In this document: positions 34,427 to 39,072 of the stretch, one piece after another
Position numbering within the stretch: position 1 is the first letter of the stretch
Layout of the letters: every line of letters begins with the position of its first letter
Origin: Treponema sp.
GTDB lineage: Bacteria > Spirochaetota > Spirochaetia > Treponematales > Breznakiellaceae
Length of the DNA: 39,072 nucleotides
NCBI GenBank assembly: GCA_009787795.1
Contig: WQSP01000004.1
Coordinates: forward strand, 1-39,072
Direction: 5' to 3'
Notes under the pieces: model-generated
What the model saw: only the letters and a program-made list of their open reading frames with translations
Databases searched by the model: none
Told to the model about the DNA's origin: nothing
Position numbers and translations under genes: made by a program

Positions 34427-36277
34427 ATGAAAAATAATAAAATTCATGCGTTAATAGCCGTATTTGCATTTGTTTTGCCTGTCCTAACTTTTACAGGCTG
34501 CGAAGAAGAGTCAAGCCCGCAATATTCGTTCCCTCAGCGTTATATCGTTTATCCCGGTTGGGTATCTGATGGAGATACTATTACCGTTAACAATTATGCA
34601 AATTTGGCGGTACGTTCCGCAGACGGTCAAACGCGCTACCTTAGGGTATTGGAAAAAGAATATTCTGCAGGTTTGTATACATATCTGATTTATTTGGGTC
34701 ATATTGAAAATGTGCCGATGGAATCCGGCTATACCGGTTATTTTTACGATGGAATTTCTCCCATATACATATCACGTTCCAATTCCACATTTACAGAAGA
34801 TTCTGTTAAGTCTACGTTAAGAACAACTGTTTCTGTTACCAATACCACTGTTTTGGATACCGAATTCAATGTAAACGTATCATTTGACAGTGCCGGTTTC
34901 TTTGCAGGGGCCGATTTTAGAAACCAAAAAACAACAACAAACTCAAATGTATGGGAAACCCAAAATACATTTGAAACCGTTACAACTTTCGCTCAAAGTT
35001 CAAGTGAAGAATTTATGGTACATATCGGCAATAACGGGGAACCTGTGGGAAGTTACCGTTTGTCGTTATTTGCAACCACCGATGTTTATTTGGTTTTACA
35101 GATTGATGATGACAGTAATGAACTGTCCGGTAAACCTGAATTTATAATTTGCGCAAGACCGAATTCCTATACATATATGCTGGATTACAAACCGGGACAA
35201 GCAACATCCGAATGGCCCAGAACAGGCAGCGGAGGAATGCTTCCCGTTCCAACCGACTATTCAACACTTGCACTCCCTGCCACTACTAGCGGGTTTGTTG
35301 CAGTAGGTAATAACATGAGAGCATTTTCATCTGACGGCATTAATTGGGAACTTATAAACGATATGGAAAATGGTGGCAGTCTTGTTGTTTCTTTCGGTAA
35401 CAATCAATTTATTTATTCTGCATCGAACAATTCCGTGAAAACATCACAAACCGGTCTTCCTTCTGCCTTAAATAGTAAAATTTCATCACCTCGAAAATTT
35501 AATGGTATTTACCATAACGGAACCGGATGGGTATGTGTTTCTAATGATGGATATATATATGATTCAACAGACCTGAACAGTTGGAGAGAAAGAAGAATAA
35601 CCAGGCATAGATATAATGGAGACGGTCAGGGTAGTACTGAAACACGTGATGTCTTTTCGCATTGGAATGATGTTACATATAATAACGGTATATGGATAGT
35701 TGTCGGAGGTTATTCTGACACTTATAGCCTTCCCGGTAATCCAAGTTATTCAACTGTAAATCGCACATATAATTTTTCTTTTGTGGCACGCTACAAAGAA
35801 GAAGATAATAATCTTGAATATTTGGACTATTCTGTTACGAATCAGATAAAAACAGAAACCCTTACAGCGAATAATATTAGTTGGAACGGAATTGCAATTG
35901 GAGAAAATAATAGCTATATAGTAGTCGGCAGTAATGGCATATCACGTTCGATTGACGGTGGATTAACATGGACATCCGTAAATTCAGGTTCGTGGAATAA
36001 AGTTGGTTATCATAACGGCATGTATGTAACGGTTGGAAACGCATTAAGCGGTTTTGGCAGAATCGCCTATTCAACCAACGGTATTAACTGGACTACCGTT
36101 TTTGTGGGTACGCCAAACTGGATGGATATTGCGTACGGCGAAAGAAAATGGGTGGCAGTTGGCGGAGAAGGCAATGATGCCTTTACTGCGTATTCATCTA
36201 ACGGCATCAACTGGACACACAGGGTAATAGATGGCAGTAACACCCCCTTTACAGGCATTGCTTACGGAAAATATTAA
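34427..36277 (+). CDS. Lipoprotein with Ser/Thr-rich beta domain and Asp-box propeller repeats
   Basis: A 616-residue lipoprotein: basic N-terminus, hydrophobic segment and lipobox TFTGC at about residues 20-24. The first 270 residues are beta-rich with an alternating Ser/Thr pattern (VKSTLRTTVSVTNTTVLDTE, TTTNSNVWETQNTFETVTTF), reminiscent of aerolysin/ETX-MTX pore-forming hairpins, though I cannot confirm that. The second half has repeats of the Asp-box kind: SSDGINW, STDLNSW, SIDGGLTW (canonical SxDxGxTW), STNGINW and SSNGINW, each followed by strands such as WMDIAYGERKWVAVGG, so a beta-propeller is likely. The gene is visibly more AT-rich than its neighbours, hinting at acquisition. No close family is recognised. 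Confidence 0.82.
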   Translation: MKNNKIHALIAVFAFVLPVLTFTGCEEESSPQYSFPQRYIVYPGWVSDGDTITVNNYANLAVRSADGQTRYLRVLEKEYSAGLYTYLIYLGHIENVPMESGYTGYFYDGISPIYISRSNSTFTEDSVKSTLRTTVSVTNTTVLDTEFNVNVSFDSAGFFAGADFRNQKTTTNSNVWETQNTFETVTTFAQSSSEEFMVHIGNNGEPVGSYRLSLFATTDVYLVLQIDDDSNELSGKPEFIICARPNSYTYMLDYKPGQATSEWPRTGSGGMLPVPTDYSTLALPATTSGFVAVGNNMRAFSSDGINWELINDMENGGSLVVSFGNNQFIYSASNNSVKTSQTGLPSALNSKISSPRKFNGIYHNGTGWVCVSNDGYIYDSTDLNSWRERRITRHRYNGDGQGSTETRDVFSHWNDVTYNNGIWIVVGGYSDTYSLPGNPSYSTVNRTYNFSFVARYKEEDNNLEYLDYSVTNQIKTETLTANNISWNGIAIGENNSYIVVGSNGISRSIDGGLTWTSVNSGSWNKVGYHNGMYVTVGNALSGFGRIAYSTNGINWTTVFVGTPNWMDIAYGERKWVAVGGEGNDAFTAYSSNGINWTHRVIDGSNTPFTGIAYGKY

Positions 36278-36295
36278 TTTTCTATCCCTGTTTTA

Positions 36296-36324
36296 TGTAC
36301 ATTTATCGGGATTTATGAGATAAT
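36296..36324 (+). promoter_or_regulatory. Candidate promoter of the Prs-like operon
   Basis: TGTACA (36296-36301), a 17-base spacer and GATAAT (36319-36324), followed nine bases later by the ATG at 36334. The leader would be zero to three bases. AAGG at 36328-36331 is too close to the ATG to act as a normal ribosome binding site. Confidence 0.5.
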
Positions 36325-36333
36325 TACAAGGCA

Positions 36334-37419
36334 ATGAATCCGTTCATAGTATGCGCAACGCGCTCAATGAGAAATTACGCTTCCCGGGTAATCGAAAGCC
36401 TTTCAAAATATCTGAGTTTTTCCAAAATCAAGGAACAGATAAACGGGCTTGATCTCTTAAATACGGACATTTTTGCAGACGGCGAAATGGAAGTGTCCGT
36501 TAACAATTCGATTCGCGGAAGGGATGTTATCCTGTTTTCATCCAGTGCGCGAAATGATGCGGGCGTGGATGTGGAAGAGGCAAAAATCGAGCTTTACCAT
36601 GCAGTTGACGCGCTTATGCGCTGTCAGGCTGCAAGGATTATCGTTTTTGAGCCGTTTATTTCATGCTCACGCTCGGATCGTACAACAAGGCGAAGCTCCG
36701 TAGGGTTATGGGTTCATTTAAAGACGCTTTCAAGTCTTGGCGTAAGTCATGTTGTCACCTTTCAGCTTCATTCGGACAAATCAAAAACAATGGTAGACCC
36801 TGCTGTCTGCGCAATTGACGACATTCCCGCAACCGCCCTTTTAAAAAAACACCTTTGCGACAACTATATAAAAACCCTTGACAACCTTGAGCAAACGGTA
36901 AGAAACAATTGGGCGTTTTGCTCTGTAGACGCAGGCGGCGAAAAACTTGCTCGCATTTTTGCAAACTCTTTCGGCGCGCCTTTGGTTGTCGCCCACAAAC
37001 AGCGCGATTATTCAAAACCAAACACTGTAGAATCGATTAACATTCTCTCTGCGGAACCTGTCGAGGGAAAATGTCTTTGGGTGGTGGACGACATGATCGA
37101 TACTGCAGGTTCTGCAGAAAAACTGATCCGCGTTCTTGCAGGATTCAATCCAAAAGAAATCAATCTAATTTCCGTACATTCGGTTTTTTCCTCTCCTGCG
37201 GGAGAAAAACTGGAAGCTCTTTCAAAAGAAGGCAAATTGAACAGACTTATAGTAACAGACACAGTATGCTGTTCAAGTTACAAACAGGGCATCCCGGGAC
37301 TGGAAATTGTCAAGTCTAGCGAACTTGCCTCGCAGATCATCAAGGCGATCATCAACAATGAATCGATGAGCAAGCTTCTGCGTCCTTTTGACGCAAGCAT
37401 CTATCTGAGGGACAAATGA
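36334..37419 (+). CDS. Ribose-phosphate pyrophosphokinase-like protein, divergent
   Basis: A 361-residue member of the PRPP synthetase family, longer than the usual 315. Recognisable parts are FADGEMEVSVNNSIRGRDV (ribose-phosphate region), a His in FQLHSDK, the HKQRDYSKP loop that replaces the usual KRR loop, and the PRPP-binding LWVVDDMIDTAGSAEKLI. The normally conserved ATP-binding stretch (YxRQDR) is changed to SCSRSDRTTRRSS. It probably makes PRPP from ribose 5-phosphate and ATP, which would feed purH, purL and pyrimidine synthesis. A paralog with a changed role is possible. Its stop overlaps the next start by four bases (ATGA). Confidence 0.82.
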   Translation: MNPFIVCATRSMRNYASRVIESLSKYLSFSKIKEQINGLDLLNTDIFADGEMEVSVNNSIRGRDVILFSSSARNDAGVDVEEAKIELYHAVDALMRCQAARIIVFEPFISCSRSDRTTRRSSVGLWVHLKTLSSLGVSHVVTFQLHSDKSKTMVDPAVCAIDDIPATALLKKHLCDNYIKTLDNLEQTVRNNWAFCSVDAGGEKLARIFANSFGAPLVVAHKQRDYSKPNTVESINILSAEPVEGKCLWVVDDMIDTAGSAEKLIRVLAGFNPKEINLISVHSVFSSPAGEKLEALSKEGKLNRLIVTDTVCCSSYKQGIPGLEIVKSSELASQIIKAIINNESMSKLLRPFDASIYLRDK

Positions 37420-37841
37420 AAAATATTTTTTTTGCTGTTTGTTTTTTATTTCTTGTCTGCTCCTGTGTCAGGCAAAAACAGGTTGAATTTACTATTGACA
37501 GTTACGGAACCATTATCGAATATAAAGGCGAAGAAAAGTCTCTTGTCATTCCTTCGCAAATCGAAGGGAAAAATGTTTCGTCTGTAGCAAACGGCGTTTT
37601 CAGGGATAAAGGGCTTGAAAGCGTGACAATTCCCGAAAGCGTTACATTGATAGGATACCATGCGTTTGCCGACAATAGCCTGACCGAAATTACAATCGGA
37701 CAGGATGTGCTTTTGGGACTGGATGCAGACTTGGAGTTTCATTTTGTCTTTGACGAAACCTTTGACAATTTTTACAACTTGAGCGGCATGAAAGCGGGAA
37801 CGTATGTTTTAAAAGACGGGCAGTGGAGCATCTTGGAATGA
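37416..37841 (+). CDS. Small BspA/TpLRR-type leucine-rich-repeat lipoprotein
   Basis: A 141-residue protein with a lipoprotein signal peptide (MKNIFFAVCFLFLVCSC) ending in a relaxed spirochaetal lipobox. The mature part carries about two BspA-type repeats, clearest in ESVTIPESVTLIGYHAFAD then NSLTEITIG. Such LRR proteins are surface or periplasmic and often mediate binding in treponemes. It overlaps the Prs-like gene by four bases and is followed four bases later by the CapA-like gene, so the three form an operon. Its target is unknown, and with so few repeats it may be a remnant of a larger protein. Confidence 0.8.
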   Translation: MKNIFFAVCFLFLVCSCVRQKQVEFTIDSYGTIIEYKGEEKSLVIPSQIEGKNVSSVANGVFRDKGLESVTIPESVTLIGYHAFADNSLTEITIGQDVLLGLDADLEFHFVFDETFDNFYNLSGMKAGTYVLKDGQWSILE

Positions 37842-37845
37842 TTCC

Positions 37846-38949
37846 ATGAAAAATTCCGATTGTGTAAAATTAACCTTTACGGGCGATATTATGTGCACTA
37901 AAAACCAAATCCCCGCCCATAAAATATCGGACGGTTACGATTTTTCGGGAATTTTTTTCGGATGCAAAGATTTTTTTTCATCGTCGGATTATGTTATTGG
38001 CAATCTTGAAACGCCGATCGCAAACGCAAAATATTGCAATCATCTTATAAATTACAATAGCCCCGATTCTTTTGCAAAAGCGGTAAAAGACTGCGGCATC
38101 GATATGGTTACAACCGCAAACAATCATTGCCTTGACAGGGGCGAAAGCGGCCTTGAAGATACAATCAATGCGCTTGACAGTATCGGTTTGAAACATACAG
38201 GAACTAATTTAAAAAACATATTGCCTACAGGCATCATCGAAAATTTTGGAGAGATTAAAACGGGTTTCTTGTCGTATACATACGGCACAAATGCCCGTTT
38301 TAACAAATGTTTTTTGAATGAAAACGAAAAATGGAAAGTAAATCTTTTAAGGGAACAGGAAACGCGCAAAGGAAACGATTCTTTATTTTTAAAAAGAATG
38401 GAAGAAGACATCAAAGCCCTTAAAAAAGAAGGCGCCGATTTTCTAATTATGTTTCTTCATACGGGAGGTCAATACAGTCCTTTTCCCTTAAAAAAAACAA
38501 AAAGACTTGCGGATTTGATTGCAAACATGGGCGTTGACGCTGTTATTGCAAACCATGAGCATGTCATTCACAATATTGAAATAAAAAACGATAAAATTTT
38601 TGCGTATTCCTTGGGTAATTTTTCATCCTTGTTCTGCGTTCAATCTGCGCCTTTTATCAAGTTGTCGGATTATTCCGTATTGGTCAATTTGTATCTTTCA
38701 AAAAACAAAAACGGTGATGTTAAAATGTCCGATGCAACATTTGCAATTGCAAAAACTGTCAAAGACGGGAAGAACAGGGTAAAAACCGTTCTTCTTTACG
38801 ATTTGATAAATCAATGCTGCAATAAAAATGAAAAAAACAAATTGACAAAGGACAACCTGAAAATCCATAATCGGGTATCTTCCCGCAAAGAGGCAAAAAT
38901 CGAATTAAAACGCGAATATTCCCTAAAAAACAGCTTTACAAACATGTAG
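37846..38949 (+). CDS. CapA-family (PGA_cap) metallophosphoesterase-like protein
   Basis: A 367-residue protein with the full CapA fold signature: LTFTGDIMC near the N-terminus, YVIGNLETPIA, VTTANNHCLDRG, FLHTGGQYSP and IANHEHVIHN, then YSLGNFSS. CapA proteins are metal-dependent phosphoesterase-fold enzymes, best known from poly-gamma-glutamate capsule synthesis, but many are not linked to capsules. Neither capB nor capC is nearby and there is no signal peptide, so a capsule role is doubtful. The C-terminus is Lys-rich. Confidence 0.87.
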   Translation: MKNSDCVKLTFTGDIMCTKNQIPAHKISDGYDFSGIFFGCKDFFSSSDYVIGNLETPIANAKYCNHLINYNSPDSFAKAVKDCGIDMVTTANNHCLDRGESGLEDTINALDSIGLKHTGTNLKNILPTGIIENFGEIKTGFLSYTYGTNARFNKCFLNENEKWKVNLLREQETRKGNDSLFLKRMEEDIKALKKEGADFLIMFLHTGGQYSPFPLKKTKRLADLIANMGVDAVIANHEHVIHNIEIKNDKIFAYSLGNFSSLFCVQSAPFIKLSDYSVLVNLYLSKNKNGDVKMSDATFAIAKTVKDGKNRVKTVLLYDLINQCCNKNEKNKLTKDNLKIHNRVSSRKEAKIELKREYSLKNSFTNM

Positions 38950-38956
38950 TAATATA

Positions 38957-38985
38957 TGGACATTTTTTTGCAAATATGCTAAAAT
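38957..38985 (+). promoter_or_regulatory. Strong promoter of the last gene
   Basis: TGGACA (38957-38962), a 17-base spacer and an extended -10 (TGcTAAAAT, hexamer 38980-38985). Transcription would start near 38992, giving a leader of about 54 bases that ends with a very strong ribosome binding site (GGGGAGGAG, 39031-39039). Confidence 0.75.
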
Positions 38986-39045
38986 TCTTTCGGTTTCACT
39001 AAAGCGTCACGCACGCTCGCGCCATATATAGGGGAGGAGATAATC

Positions 39046-39072
39046 ATGGCAAAGTCAAATGACACAGAAAAA
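39046..39072 (+). CDS. Start of an unidentified gene (nine codons)
   Basis: An ATG at 39046 follows a near-perfect Shine-Dalgarno sequence and a strong promoter and is open to the window edge (MAKSNDTEK). The signals suggest a well-expressed gene. Nine residues are too few to identify it. Confidence 0.7.

Noticed and set aside
36282-36316. ATCCC ... GGGAT inverted repeat after the lipoprotein gene
   Set aside because: The stem is five pairs with a loop of about 17 bases, overlaps the Prs-like promoter and lacks a U-run; a terminator is not supported.

Overview
The window reads as chromosomal sequence from a free-living or gut-associated Treponema-like spirochaete. The strongest pointers are the gene order tamB-bamA-skp(ompH)-mutS, which from memory matches the T. 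pallidum TP0325-TP0328 neighbourhood (TP0326 is BamA/Tp92), a very large GreA carrying a long helical-repeat N-terminus, BspA/TpLRR-type leucine-rich lipoproteins, and several secreted TPR proteins with no obvious relatives outside treponemes. Unlike T. pallidum, it encodes de novo purine and pyrimidine enzymes (purH, purL, pyrC). Gene density is very high, with no RNA gene, insertion sequence or CRISPR array visible and no gene-free stretch over 300 bases.

Layout. 1-1416: an AT-rich regulatory module, with a truncated membrane-protein gene on the minus strand divergent from a LytTR regulator and a DUF3021-like four-helix membrane protein; a three-copy, exactly 21-bp-phased operator lies between them. 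1531-6970: convergent purH and purL. 7068-9028: a secreted formylglycine-generating-enzyme-like protein and a YibE/F membrane protein. 9041-10996: a divergent NAD-dependent DNA ligase. 10993-12268 (minus): thymidylate kinase with an exported hypothetical protein. 12367-23181: envelope operon tamB-bamA-skp-mutS-comF. 23192-29916 (minus): a four-gene operon of TPR protein, TPR-GreA, von Willebrand A/TQ-repeat membrane protein and dihydroorotase. 29985-34316: rpe, three treponemal TPR/envelope proteins and dtd. 34427-36277: an AT-rich beta-propeller lipoprotein. 36334-38949: a Prs-like gene, a small LRR lipoprotein and a CapA-like phosphoesterase. 39046 onward: the first nine codons of a further gene.

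The most unusual signal is transcriptional. At least six operon-leading genes (lytTR, purL, the FGE-like gene, ligA, rpe and the TPR gene at 30676) have a -10 hexamer ending only 5-7 bases before the ATG and no Shine-Dalgarno sequence, which predicts leaderless mRNAs. Other operons (purH, tamB, the lipoprotein at 34427, the last gene) have conventional leaders with ribosome binding sites. Compact divergent promoters share or overlap their boxes: rpe and the TPR operon share one -35, and tmk and tamB overlap at the -10. Other points worth following are the LytTR operator, a repeat element read in frame inside purL, a Walker-A Lys-to-Thr change in Tmk beside a G8 run, the GreA fusion, and the TQ-repeat vWA protein.
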